The notes under the pieces are model-generated. The model did not search any database, was not told the DNA's origin, and saw only the letters and a program-made list of their open reading frames with translations. DNA of 64,000 bases from Dactylis glomerata (lineage: Eukaryota; Streptophyta; Magnoliopsida; Poales; Poaceae): NCBI GenBank assembly GCA_007115705.1, contig QXEO01000432.1:558001-622000 (forward strand), read 5' to 3'. Below are positions 11,385 to 22,175 of this stretch, in pieces; the stretch's first letter is position 1, and every line of letters begins with the position of its first letter. The translations under genes were made by a program, and so were the position numbers.

Positions 11385-12248
11385 CTATGCGGCAGCCTCG
11401 CCATCATCTTTGTCGTCATTGCTAGCGCTACATGGCCCAGCATCGACGTTGTGAGCCATCTTCATCCCGTCCTCCCGTTCCCAATGCGCGACCCTTTTGG
11501 TCTTAGCATGGCGCCGCTCCATCCTACTGGAGACCATCTGCCTATGGAGCAACACAAGTGTTGTGGGCGGCGCCTCCCTGCGTCGCTTAGCCAGCAGCGC
11601 AGCACGCCTACAACGACCATCCTCAAGATCGCCATCCTCGCCGTCCTTGAGATCGGCGTCCTTGCCGTCCCCGAGATTGGCGTCCTCGCCGTCCTCGAGA
11701 TCCGCATCCTCGCCGTCCTTGAGATCGGCGTCCTCGGTGTCGTTTAGATCGGCTTCCTCTACGCTGTAGACCATCATGGAGTCGTTCGGCTCCTGGCGCA
11801 CCATCTCGATGGAGCAGAGCAATGCCGCCTATACCTCCTCTAGTGGCGATTGTCACTTATGGTTTTTGTCGAGCTCGTCGAGGAACTCCTAGAAGGAGTC
11901 GTCATCCGAATGCTTCTCCTCCAGCGGCAGCGGTGGGGATGGTGGTAGCGTATATGGGGATGGTGGTGGTGGGGATGGTGACGGTTGCGGTGGTGGTGGC
12001 GGCAGTGCACCGTTTGGAAAGGCCCTGGAAGCGTGGCCCAGCATTGCGTAGGTTTTGATGAGACGACAAGGCATTGCGGTGGTGGTTCCGGCGATAGAGG
12101 TTGGGGCTCCATGAGGAGCGGCGGTGAGCCAACAAGATTTTATAGTCGGAGTCGATGCGGGAAATGTAGCAGCGTGGGGGAAAAAGATGGAGTGCGGCCG
12201 CGTCATGAAGGTGCAGCGTCGGCAACAAGACGTCTCGCCTACCTCCAC
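11385..12248 (-). pseudogene. Pro-rich / acidic-repeat gene carried in the MULE (broken)
   Basis: In minus sense, an ORF from 12248 encodes about 119 residues. It has a proline-rich segment (runs of Pro-Pro-Ser-Pro) and then an acidic Glu-Lys-His-Ser-Asp-Asp-Asp stretch. The same frame carries three stop codons between 11891 and 11825 and then continues open to 11385. The last part is an acidic repeat: seven or so variants of Asp-Leu-x-Asp-Gly-Glu-Asp-Ala, then a basic segment and an acidic end. The downstream open part alone is 145 codons (11822-11385). I do not recognise the protein. GC content and codon style differ from the AT-rich flanks, which fits a captured host gene fragment, but a MULE-borne gene is equally possible. 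Confidence 0.45.
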
Positions 12249-12315
12249 CTAGGGAACCTGCGCGTAGTTCAAGCTGACCAGTCAAACTTAATGTGGTTGG
12301 GTTTTCACCTTCGGG

Positions 12316-12550
12316 CGATACAGTGGCACTGGGCGCACGCGCATTCCAAAAGCAAATTTTGACCGAATAAATAGAACAACTAAAACTTGATTATATTGTG
12401 GAAAATTAGTATCGTTGGATTTGTATTGAAACATACTTTTCAATTATGCTATTTTTATACCAACATTCTTTATATATTTAGAGTGAATTTTGGTCAAAGA
12501 AAAAACACATAAAATGAGGGCGCCTTATTCCTTGAAAAGGAGGTAGTATA
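12316..12550 (-). mobile_element. Stowaway-like MITE, partly degraded
   Basis: In minus sense it begins TACTACCTCC at a TA dinucleotide (12549-12550). It continues with AGGCGCCCTCATTTTATG and TTTCTTTGACCAAAATTCA, and ends near a GCGCGTGCG run. This order matches a Stowaway (Tc1/Mariner-type) MITE common in grass genomes. The far inverted end is not clearly preserved, so the left boundary is approximate. It lies between the two cargo genes of the MULE. Confidence 0.55.
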
Positions 12551-12764
12551 TTACTAGCAAACACAAATATTAATTAGCTTGACCTGCATATATGTAGAGT
12601 ACATCACGGTAGACTCAACTCGACATGGATATATTAACGATACCCTAACACTACACGGGCCTGCAAAGAACACTGGGCCCGGCCAACACCATCTTAACAC
12701 GGGCCACCCGCTTCACGTCGGGCCCCTTGATGCCTACTGGCCACCGCTAGCCGCCGCCTGCCCC

Positions 12765-13166
12765 TCATCTATGAAGTAGGGGCATGTGGTATGGGGTAGG
12801 GAAGATGTAGTCGAAGTTGGAGAATCTGTTGTACATGGTGAAGGCGATGAACTCGCAGCCGCACCAAAATGCTCGGCCAAGGAGGTGGAAGGCATCGAAC
12901 GGGTTGGTGAAGTGAGCAAGGACCACCTTGACTCCTACGTCGAGGGGGGCACGAACTTCTTCCATGCGGAACCTGAGCGGCGCTCCCGACGGCGAGCTCG
13001 GGAGGTGTCCATAGCCGCACCCAAGGAATACTTTGGTGAGCTCTGTTGCACCCCTCCACCTCGAGATCGTCCACACCCGGAGGGTGTTCTCGACGAGGAT
13101 GCCGTCGGGGTTCAACTTCTCCGCCCACGTCGGCGGCAGACGGAAGGTTGGCCCGTTGTACTGCAT
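12765..13166 (-). CDS. 133-aa hypothetical protein carried in the MULE
   Basis: Intact minus-strand ORF starting ATG at 13166 (Met-Gln-Tyr-Asn-Gly-Pro-Thr-Phe) and ending at 12765. A TATA box (TATTTAAA in sense) lies about 63 bases upstream of the ATG, a normal plant core-promoter spacing. The protein is globular in composition, with Trp, Phe, Gly and Cys spread through it and a Cys-Gly-Cys near residue 103. It has no signal peptide or membrane segment that I can see. Overlapping frames on both strands are open because the stretch is GC-rich (about 12.8-13.2 kb), so an open frame alone is weak evidence; the promoter placement and amino-acid make-up favour this frame. No family is recognised. 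It could be a captured fragment of a host gene. Confidence 0.45.
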   Translation of the reverse strand: MQYNGPTFRLPPTWAEKLNPDGILVENTLRVWTISRWRGATELTKVFLGCGYGHLPSSPSGAPLRFRMEEVRAPLDVGVKVVLAHFTNPFDAFHLLGRAFWCGCEFIAFTMYNRFSNFDYIFPTPYHMPLLHR

Positions 13167-13228
13167 CTAGCTTGGATCGGGTTTGGCTTGCTCTAGGATT
13201 AGGTGGCTTTTGTGTGGAGTGGGAGGTG

Positions 13229-13236
13229 TTTAAATA
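13229..13236 (-). promoter_or_regulatory. TATA box for the 133-aa ORF
   Basis: TATTTAAA on the minus strand, 63 bases before the ATG at 13166. Confidence 0.45.
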
Positions 13237-13249
13237 GGCAGAGTGCACT

Positions 13250-14622
13250 ATGTTTCACCCTCTCATCGAAGTCCCGTATTAATTGCCTTAGTTCGCCGTT
13301 TCACCTTATTCACACTCAATCGACGGCGTGCTAATCGGTAAAGCTGCCAGTGGTCTCTGAACCAACGCTACACTAATTGTCATGATGCGACACGAGGACT
13401 CTGAGCGGCTTGGTACTACACACGTAGGCATGCATGCATGCCAATGATCGTGCCGGCAGCTAGCATGCATGGTATGTGGAGCTGGCGGCAAATAGTTTTT
13501 TTGGCCCTTTTATTTTAGGCCAATTCAACCAACCATGGACACACACATGACCCAAGTCAGACGACTGTACCGATTCATCTACACGATTCTGAAAAAAAAG
13601 TTGTAACCAATCTGGGCGCAGAACCCGACTCTTCGAGGATCATCCTACGGTCCAACCAATGAGAATGTAGAACCAGCCTCTCGCGGATCGTGGAAGGCCT
13701 TCCCGCGATAGGCCTTCTAGAACACCCGATCCAACAGTCATAATAGAATCTAGGGTATGATCCAACGGTGTGTTAGGGTTAGGAGAAACCCCGTGGGGTT
13801 TTGCCGGAGTTTTGAGGCAGTCAACGGGGTTATCTGATGTTTGACCAACATTCAAATGACCATAACTAATTCAAAAAAATCAAAAACATATAAATCCTGT
13901 GCATATTGTCTTATTGTGTGACTTAGTTATGAGGAAAAATTATGAACATGGTCTACGGAAAATTTTGTGAAAAGGCCTTCACAAAAGTGAGCTACCACGA
14001 ACGCAGTTGCTTGGATTTCAAGCGAAATGAGCTCTGGTTTTGAGTATATGATAAGGGAGAACATCCAAATCGACATCCAAGCATCATTTTGGAGTGATTA
14101 AGAACATTCTTAACATATTTCTTCATTTTCAAGTTTTAAACTCGTTTTTTCGTTTTTTAATAAAAGCATGTTTTATCCCAAAAAAATAAAGAATATGAAG
14201 AACAATTCAATAAATAGTGAGACTTCGAATTGAGACTACATAAGTAGAATATAGGTATAGGGATTTTTTTGACTCATTTAGACAAGGTCGGAAAATTACT
14301 TGCTTCGAAATGGAGGTGTTTACCCTAGCTTTGGAGCTCATTTGTAGCACATTTCTCATAACTATGAGTTTACTTCGCAATAGTGACCGGATAGATACCC
14401 GACGTGTATAATAGTTGAGAAAACATTGAACATCATACAAATATAGCATTATCACATCAGTAGCATTAAAATACTTCAAATTTGAATTTCCCTCAAATTT
14501 GAATTTTCATCAAATTTGAAATTTGTATCAAATTTGACATCAAAGTACAAACAACATTATCACACTCACCAATCGAAGTACAAATAACATAACATGACAT
14601 CACACAAGTTTTTACACAACTT
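13250..14622. other. Non-coding MULE interior
   Basis: No supported gene. GC-rich up to about 13800, then AT-rich with A and T runs. A short array of CAAATTTGAA-type units lies at 14476-14540, just downstream (in minus sense) of the transposase tail, where a 3' untranslated region would be. Confidence 0.5.
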
Positions 14623-17498
14623 TCACTTCTTATTTGTCTTACCAGTGCCTTTCGGGTGGGCCCTGCATTTCTTTGTCGTTGGTTTTGGTTCTATAGGTGT
14701 TGGTTCTACACCAATAATTACACTCATTCTCTTTGTTCTCTTCGCATCACTTTCACTGGGCCTCCCCACAGCACGTCCTAAAGCTTCCCTCGGACTGTGC
14801 ACCTCCTCAGCACACACAGGTTCTTCAGTTTGCAAAACAACATCCAAAACTTCTTCAGTTTGCACCACAACATCCAGAACTGGATTAGATTGCATGGCAA
14901 CATCCAAAACTGCATCAAGAATTAGATCAGCTTGCACTGCAACATCCAGAATTGGATCCGGAACTGAATCAGCTTGCACTACAACATCTATAACTACATC
15001 CAGAACTGGATCAGCTAGCACTGCATCCAGAATTGGATTAGCTTGCACTGCAACATCTAGAACTGCATCCGGAACTAACTCAGCTTGCACTGCAACATCC
15101 AGAACTACATCCGAAACTGGATCAGCTAGCACTGCAACATCCAAAACTGCATCTAGACCTGGGCCAGGTTTCTTTTTTCTACATCCACCAAGTCTTGTCT
15201 TTTTCTTTGGCCAGCAATTTTCAACAACAAGGTGCTAATCTGGGGGTCCCTAAACCGGGGCCTGATCGAAACGTTTTCTCCTGACAAAAAGCATGTCATT
15301 TGGTTAGTAAGTGAAAAAAATCAACAAAACAATAATAATAGAAAGACATACTTTGTTCTTTTAGGAGTGTAACGGCATACGGGAGACCCAACTTGGTGCC
15401 CAAGTTCCTCGCAAAGCTTGCATCTATTTTTGTTACCTTTTTGGGACCTTTTCGGTTTTTCATCTTTTTCTCCTTTTTACTACTCCCACCTTTCTCAAAC
15501 CATGCCTTGAATCTACTAACTCTAGGTCTGCCAGCTTTTCTTTTTGTCAGAGGAGGACACAAGGAAAATTCAATTTCTACTTCAGGCCACTGAGACTGGT
15601 CTGTAAGTGCTTGAATTGGAGTTGCATATGCAACCTTGAATTTTGCTACTTAGTAATATTCATGCAAATATGGGTGCATATTTAACTTTGGTTTGGAGGC
15701 CAAGAAAAGTATGGCATGCTCACATGGCTTCCCAGTGTGTTGCCACTCGACGCAAGTGCATTCATGCTCTTCATTGTTAACAACATGCCTCCTTCTAGTC
15801 TTGATATCTCTAACTTCGGAACCCCACAATGAAGATTTCTCAATAGACAAATGTGTAAGATTTATGCTCCTATTAAGAACCTGATGTACCACCATAGGCA
15901 GCTTATCCCCTTGCAGAACATCACCAATCCTTTTTCTCAATTCCCACAATCGCATGATCATGACCCTGATCTGGTCAACCATGTCATGCACAGGCAAGTC
16001 TTTTAACTCCTTCACCTCGTTGTTAAAACTTTCAGCCAAGTCTTTTAACTCCTTCACCTCGTTGTTAAAACTTTCAGCCAAGTTGTTGTTGATATGATCA
16101 CACTTGATGGTAGTATTAAATCCTGACCTGTACCATAATAGAGAATGGTAGTTTTACAACCATGAAGCAAAATCAGTATCAGTACTTGTTGCCATTACCT
16201 TACCAGATGATATGAGTGTGTCTATTTAGTGTAAGATCTTGCTGCTGGTTTCATCCACATATGGCCAAAGCACTCTCTCTGTTCAGCATGGGGGAAAACA
16301 ACCTTGACTGCATTTTCTAGCCCTTTACATGCATCTATGTGGACTGCCAAAGGTGACACTGGCCCTAAGCATCTTTTCAACTGCATCATAAACCATGTCC
16401 ATGAAGCCTCTGTCTCTGATTGAAACATGCCAATAGCAATAGGGAACATCCAGTTATGTCCATCTAGAGCATTGCATGCTGCTAGTTGACCATGCCACTT
16501 TCCAGTTAAAAAAGAGGAGTCTATCTTAGATATGGATGGGACCCTTCTTTAAAACCATCGATGCAAGGCTTTAAAGCCATAAAAAACTTAGAGAAGTAGA
16601 CCTTGCCATCCTTTGCTACCTCAGTATATATCTCCATAGCACTCCCAGGTGACCTCTTCTCCACCTCTGCTTTGAAGCTATACAACATCCTAAAAGTATT
16701 TGCCCAATCACCATATAATTCTTGCATTGCCCTTTGTTTTGCCTTCCACACTGTGGTATAATTCAGCTTAATTGGGTAATCCTTTTCCAAGTCTATTTTT
16801 AGCTTCTTTGCAGTAGTGTTAGGTCTCTTGGCTAAAACAGGAGTGATCTTTTCGGCAACCCAAAACTGTGATGTCATTTTTGATACTCTCTGTGAACTAG
16901 TAATGGAAGTATGTTCAAATGGGATTTGATTAACCGTAATGGTACTTCCATTAGGTTGGCGTCTAGCAGAAATGTACCACTTGCAAGGCTTGGCGCCCCC
17001 ATCATAATCTCTGCATGTCGCATTGAACTTCTTTCTATCAGTCCACATAGTCTTGGCGTCAAACTCCTTCTTAACCGCATAAGTCTTGAAACACATCCTA
17101 AACTCACCCATGTTTGGAAGCAACTTCCCTACTGCAATAACAGGGTTTTCCTTGTCATAGAGAGTTACAAGCTCATCATCGTGTGCATCATCTACATCAT
17201 ATGCAGCAGCGTCCATCAACTCTCCATCCACATCTTCATAAATATGGATCTTTCCATCATCTGCAGCAACTTCATCCATCTCCTTCTCCTTCTCCTTATC
17301 TCCTAGAATGCTAAACATTTTGGCCATCTTGGTGTCAGCCATTGGGGCAATGACCAAATCAGTACCTTCATGTAATTCTACTAAATTCCAATCAACACAA
17401 ATACCATCTGCTTCAGCATCTGCCCCCTCAGCTAATACTGTCACTTCGATCTGTATGGGCGCAACCTGACTACGTGAAGCCCAAGCATCATCTGACAT
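14623..17498 (-). pseudogene. MuDR-type MULE transposase, broken
   Basis: Minus-strand transposase, N- to C-terminus. First comes an acidic N-terminal region (17498 to about 17110). A MuDR DNA-binding domain follows (about residues 131-200; Phe-Lys-Thr-Tyr-Ala-Val, Cys162, Cys172, Trp174, His196). The MULE catalytic domain has an Asp in Lys-Ile-Asp-Ser-Ser, an Asp in His-Ile-Asp-Ala-Cys-Lys-Gly-Leu, then Cys-Phe-Gly-His. The Asn-Asn-Leu-Ala-Glu-Ser-Phe-Asn segment carries the likely third catalytic residue. A SWIM zinc finger (CTCVEWQHTGKPCEH) lies near 15725-15770. A Lys-Arg-rich stretch (15440-15545) and a tail of 13-residue repeats rich in Val-Leu-Asp-Val (14640-15144) finish it. Damage: a frameshift near 16530, missing codons after the Cys-Phe-Gly-His motif (about 16150-16240), a 42-bp tandem duplication at the catalytic Glu, and a TAA at about 15650. 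An intron is likely at about 15285-15355. It would bind the element ends and catalyse excision and integration in the nucleus; this copy cannot. Confidence 0.8.
15995..16078 (-). repeat. 42-bp in-frame tandem duplication in the transposase
   Basis: Two perfect-looking 42-bp units (15995-16036 and 16037-16078) encode the 14-residue block AESFNNEVKELKDL twice. The block begins at the Glu expected to be catalytic. Confidence 0.85.
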
Positions 17499-18384
17499 CT
17501 ACGAAGCCAATTTCGAGGCCACATGTCCAACCTTCAAATCTGATTTCAGATCAACGAGCTCCACACGAAAAGTAGCCTCTTTCATTGTCCAGCCATCCTG
17601 CCGATCAATTTCATCTACCATCTCTTCCCCACTCTCAATTCTCACATACTCACCCTTCCAATTTCAAATCGTAACAATAAAACTTCTTGCCTTGGACCCC
17701 AAATAATACTCTCACCAAGCTTCTCCACCACACTCCTCACGACCCGCTCTTCCATGTTGTGCAGCTCTTGTGGATCAATCTCTCAAAATTCTACCTCCCA
17801 TCTCACAATTGTATTTCTCTTGATATTTCGCACGCTACCATCACATAGCAAGGCCTTAGATGGAAAGAAGTGTACAGTGAATTGAAAATGTCTCCTCGCA
17901 GCATCACCCCTATTTTGACTGGCGCCGTGCATTGTGAGGTTGTGGGAGCATACGAGGAACAATTCGCATTCAAATTCAGATAAAAATAGATGCATTTACC
18001 TATTTGAAGGCGGATCCATCTCTTTGCCCCTTGTTTAGACACCACCCCACGGGAAATCTAGATGCACAAATTGGCGGAGGAGACTATGGTCCAGATTCAA
18101 TCGAAAAGCAGGGGCTAGGGTTCACAAATCACTCGCCATTCACCATGTAACCCGCTACTGCCTAGCATGAACTGGCTGCCACCATAGAGAACAAACTGCC
18201 CGCCGCTAGAGAAGAAGAAGAGGGGGGAATGGGCGGCGCAAGGAAAGATTCAGAAAAAACGTCTGATGGCAAATAAATGGGACCCATCTGAATAAGCAAA
18301 ATAAATGGGACCCATCTGAATAAGGAATGCCCTAATCTAACCTCAAACCTACTTAAAAAATGTCGCACCAAAGCATTAAGAGAT
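17499..18384. other. Upstream and subterminal region of the MULE transposase
   Basis: Probable promoter and leader of the minus-strand transposase. No other gene is seen. Two near-identical AAATGGGACCCATCTGAATAAG units lie next to each other at about 18275-18325, the same GGGACCCA motif as at the left end. Confidence 0.55.
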
Positions 18385-18509
18385 TAAACCACCCGTGTCG
18401 TGTTGAGGCTATTTGAAACATGCGAAATGTCGCTACAGAACCATTATAGCTAATGATGGCGTGTTCCGGACAATACCAATGAAATGTGTCGCATAGGAGC
18501 TATCGGCCC
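18385..18509 (-). repeat. Right terminal inverted repeat of the MULE
   Basis: Reading inward from 18509 it starts GGGCCGATAGCTCCTATGCGAC, imperfectly matching the left repeat at 10283. The inner boundary is approximate. Confidence 0.65.
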
Positions 18510-18641
18510 GTTGTTTAATACCACATGTTTATCAGTGTTCTCTGACTGACACAGTTATAGCACATTGTTTAAACTTATCATTAACTAAATGGAATATGCA
18601 AATAAACCTTTATTATTTTCCTCTAGGGTATATTTCCTTCA
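18510..18641 (-). repeat. BARE/Angela-like copia LTR, start of LTR
   Basis: In minus sense this is the first 132 bp of the LTR (TGAAGGAAATATACCCTAGAGG...), cut from the rest by the MULE. Directly to the right is the BARE/Angela-type pre-LTR motif (18642-18662, in sense ending CAAGTGGGAGAC), which acts as the polypurine tract. Confidence 0.8.
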
Positions 18642-20886
18642 GTCTCCCACTTGCACTAGAGTAAAAAATAATCCAGCTGAATTCAATCATGACAACATAT
18701 CAGACATATGTGTGCTTGAACTTGCTCATGAGAGAGAGCTTCTTCAATGATCTGTACAACTCGGACCTTGTCAACTAGTCAACTAGTTTGACATTATTCC
18801 ATCTTCAAATGATGTCATTAAAGTATATGTTTTGGCAGAAGTGTGAGACTTTGTATTCTAGTGTTTGTAATGTCATTCGATCAGTCACAGATGAACTTTC
18901 TTGATCGCCATGCATACCAGAAACACACTCATCTAGAACACAAACTTTCTAAGCCATAACATTATACTTGCCACTTTAAAGTAGCCTCTAACTTTTCAAT
19001 TTATGTAGATTTAATTGGAAGTGCAAAGGTGCAACTTCGATGTCTACCAATGCTTTTGTTTGTCTAATCCTTTCATTTTGCAAATTTCCACACCCGGTAA
19101 ACTCGCACTTGCGGCCAAGCTTACTTTCTTTTAGAAATATGTCCTTAGTTCTACCTAGAACATAAAGGCCGAACTTTTGTTCAACGATTATAAAATAATT
19201 CCAAAACTTGTTGTTCCAACTTATCCTTTGTTCAAAGATTCTCAAATCATTCCAGAGCTTGTTCTTCTAACTAAGAACTCGGGTCACATTATGTCGTGTA
19301 CATAACATGGTTTTACATGACATTCACAATATGGCACATCTATCAACCACTGTTATTGCACTGAGTCCCAACACAATATTTCACTTAGTCATTTAGTCAT
19401 CAAAGAGTTTCCTCCCTGACTTGTTCCATTCTGGACTTTCAGAATTTCGACTAAGAAAATATTTTGACTTAAACATATTAATCTATCTTTATAGATATTA
19501 ATGTTTTCATTTATCGATTAATACCACTTATTAATATTTGTTAATACCAACCAGTCATTCATAATATTTCATCTACATTTAAGAATGTCATCAAGCTCCC
19601 ACTCAAAAATATGTCTGTTACATATTATGAGACAAGAAAGCTTCTTATAGCTCCCACTAAAAATGATGGGAAACCATTCAATTTAGCTCCCACTCATTTT
19701 AATGTAAATTATAGGTCTTCTCGATATTTCAGACAATTCCAAAATCCTTTGATCATACATCAAATCAAGATTTCCTAGTCGTGAGATATTAGTTTCCAAA
19801 AGGTTCACAAAACATTGCCTCTTCTTAAATGAATTTTAAGAACTTAAAATTTTGACAACCTAGTCGTTTTAATTAACTAATAGACTTTAAGCATCGCTCC
19901 ATGTTGTAGTCAACTTATTGAATTTGTTAGAAATACACTTTTGTGACAAATCGAGCTTTTTTGTCCTTCTTTAGAAGTTTCATTTCTTCTTTATAATCTT
20001 GCATTATTCGGGAAGATTTAAGTAACACTTTATTTAATAATATCAAGTAATCTGACTTTTCAATCTTAAATGTAACTTCGAATTTAAGTAACAACTTTAC
20101 TTAATAGGATTTCATGACTCCATGTCATTTCTCGCATTTAAGTCCACCATGTTTTCTTCATAGTTCATAGGTATGTGTTGTTCAAATAACACGACAAGTA
20201 AATCGTAAATCACATTTTGCAAACAAGCACAAAATTATTCATGAATCCTATTTTCTTCAATAAAGGACTTCAATTGAAAATGATATGATCATCATCATTA
20301 TTTTTCTCTTTTCTAATGTAGACCTTTGCTAAAGAACATATTCCATTCCGATATTCTGACATTATAAATATAAAGTCAATAACTTTATTTTGTTCCTTTA
20401 TTTCCTTCCTTTTAGCACCTTTACCGAGAATACTCTTTCTCTAGAGTGCACCAAAACTTTGCAATATAATTTAGGCTTTTGGTTTACGGAAGATAAGTCC
20501 ATATTACACATAAGGAAACACTACAAAGATTTATTCATATTAATTTCTAATTATCATGTATAACTCAAAATTTTCTATGAATCATACTATAACTCATATA
20601 GTATTATGGCTTCCTATTTGTTAAAATGAGTGTATGCTATTTTAATGCACCACTCTTAAAGATAAATTTAACTTTATAGGAGATACTTCAGCATCACATA
20701 ATATGCAACAAGTTATGGTTTATAACACACATCAACATATTGAAGTGTTCCGGGTATTTATTTGTTATAGCGACTTCTACAAATTTTTACACCAAAATCA
20801 TAACTTATAACTCATCGCTTTGATCGAAATCATAAGGACTTAATTACAATTCTTTCTTCATTTGCAAAATTTTTGAGGACATCAAA
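18642..20886 (-). mobile_element. Decayed interior of the BARE-like copia element, part 1
   Basis: AT-rich interior next to the 3' LTR. It contains repeated AGCTCCCACT motifs (19600-19700) and no ORF longer than about 85 codons, so no gag or pol domain can be read here. It is interrupted at 20886/20887 by element E (TSD TCAAA) and continues at 32360. It could be a heavily decayed coding region or a non-coding interior of a non-autonomous derivative. Confidence 0.6.
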
Positions 20887-21445
20887 TGATAAGGATCACG
20901 CCGATGATCCTTGGAGTTTTGTCCCGATCTTTCACAGCGAGTCTACCCGGATAGAAATCTTCCAATAACGCGAAGAACGTCACCTGAAGAAGAGGAACGA
21001 ATCCAGCAAGCAACGTGATGAACATCACCACGCCTCAAACCACAGCTCGATAATCCTTGATGAACACAAGAACCTTCACAGCAATATATTTGATAAACAC
21101 GGCAACGCCGTTTCCCCGGAGGGATGATACACGGTGGAGCACATGATAGTTTTCGACTAAACAACTGAACTCCCCTAAACCCTAGACTGCTGGCATCCTT
21201 ATATAGATGGCCAGAAAACTGTTGGGCTTGGACAGGCCCAAACCCAAAACACAAATAATTCTAAGTGGCCCATAACATGACCTAGCACACAGAATAACAT
21301 AATCAGATATGTAAATTGCTGACACAACCTTAGACTAAATTATTTCATATCGTAGGTCGTCCTAGCGTGCCAATCTGCAATGAGCTTCCCTCATCTTGGT
21401 GGAGTCCTGAAATTGGGCTTCACCTCCTCCTTCATGCCCATATCA
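20887..21445 (-). repeat. 3' LTR of element E
   Basis: A 559-bp LTR; in sense it starts TGATATGGGCATGAAGG and ends GATCCTTATCA. A TATA box (CTATATAAGG in sense) lies at about 21195-21205. The preceding polypurine tract is at 21446-21459. Confidence 0.9.
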
Positions 21446-21459
21446 TCCTCCCCCCCTTC
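21446..21459 (-). other. Polypurine tract of element E
   Basis: In sense GAAGGGGGGGAGGA, directly before the LTR's TG. Confidence 0.85.
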
Positions 21460-21492
21460 AAAAAGCGTTGTCCCCAACGCGTGAGGGTCTGC

Positions 21493-22175
21493 TCAAAAGG
21501 GTAGCGGAATATCAACAATAGCACCATGCATATTCGCCGTCTTCAAGTCTTGCTTGCCTTCCTCACCACATCCTCCCTCTTGGCCTGCTTGACTTGATAC
21601 AGCCCTAGGTGGTTGCACCTCTTTTCTTCGCCAAATAAACTTGTACTTAGGCGCCTCCACCTTCTTCTTTGCAATCCTTGCTGGAACCTTGCGTTGCTGA
21701 ACATGAACCTGCTTAGCACGACCCTGCAAAGTAGTAATGCCCGGGCCACACAACTGACGAACACGTCCATCTTTGCCTATATGCACACACACTGCTGCTC
21801 CAACAAAACGTCTCCGAGGTGTTCTAACAAAACTGTGGCTGACTACCTGGGGCACCGTACGCACCGTAACACGATCAGCACCACCGTCATCGGTCTGAAC
21901 ACCCATGTCAACACGAACTAGAAGTGGAACACATGGAACACATGCTGACATATCCTTCCCTTCATCAATATGAGGCTTGACTTCAACCGACTTGTCACTA
22001 ACAAGAACAACTGGCTTGTCATCTACAGGCTTGGCTGAAACAATATCACCATTGACGCTCTTCGCATCAGGCTCCTCAGGTTGTGGCATAGCTAGCCTAG
22101 ATTTTGGCTTAGCCTTGCGCAACTTGTCCTTGTGTACCACCAGCTCAACATCAGACTTTATGTGATCATCCTGCA
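21493..22175 (-). pseudogene. Element E polyprotein, C-terminal part
   Basis: Continuation of the element E ORF after the F insertion (in sense from 22175 to the stop at 21493). It encodes about 228 residues that match, position for position, the C-terminal part of the element D polyprotein. The segment begins with Asp-Asp-His-Ile-Lys-Ser-Asp-Val. A linker with repeated Ser-Ala-Lys-Pro-Val-Asp-Asp-Lys-Pro and Val-Ser-Asp-Lys motifs follows. The last part is Arg-Arg-Arg-Phe-Val-Gly-Ala-Ala-Val-Cys-Val-His, then a Lys/Arg-rich end containing Tyr-Lys-Phe-Ile-Trp-Arg-Arg-Lys. I know no family for this tail. The basic composition would suit nucleic-acid binding, which is inference. This part has no internal stop. 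Confidence 0.7.

Larger units (their letters stand above)
10283..18509 (-). mobile_element. Mutator-like element (MULE) with cargo genes
   Basis: An 8.2-kb DNA transposon inside a copia LTR. Its ends form imperfect terminal inverted repeats: GGGCCAATAGCTCAGCAGCG at the left, and GGGCCGATAGCTCCTATGCG reading inward from the right. Candidate 9-bp target duplications are TTAGTTAAT (left) and TTGTTTAAT (right, offset by one base), matching at 7 of 9 positions. It encodes a broken MuDR-type transposase on the minus strand (14623-17498), plus a minus-strand pseudogene and a small intact ORF nearer the left end. Repeated GGGACCCA-type motifs occupy both subterminal regions (10500-10690 and 18270-18320). 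Confidence 0.8.

Noticed and set aside
11451..12362. Several overlapping plus-strand ORFs around the acidic repeat and Pro-rich region
   Set aside because: Mirror frames of the minus-strand cargo pseudogene; repeats make all frames open.
12769..13248. Overlapping 159-codon minus ORF and 136-codon plus ORF at the 133-aa gene
   Set aside because: Composition (Arg/Pro/Ser-rich) looks like off-frame reading of GC-rich coding DNA; the chosen frame fits the TATA position better. Not fully excluded.
14594..15238. Plus-strand 214-codon Ser/Thr-rich ORF with repeats
   Set aside because: It is the opposite strand of the repeat tail of the MULE transposase, whose minus-strand reading continues the known C-terminal Lys/Arg-rich region.
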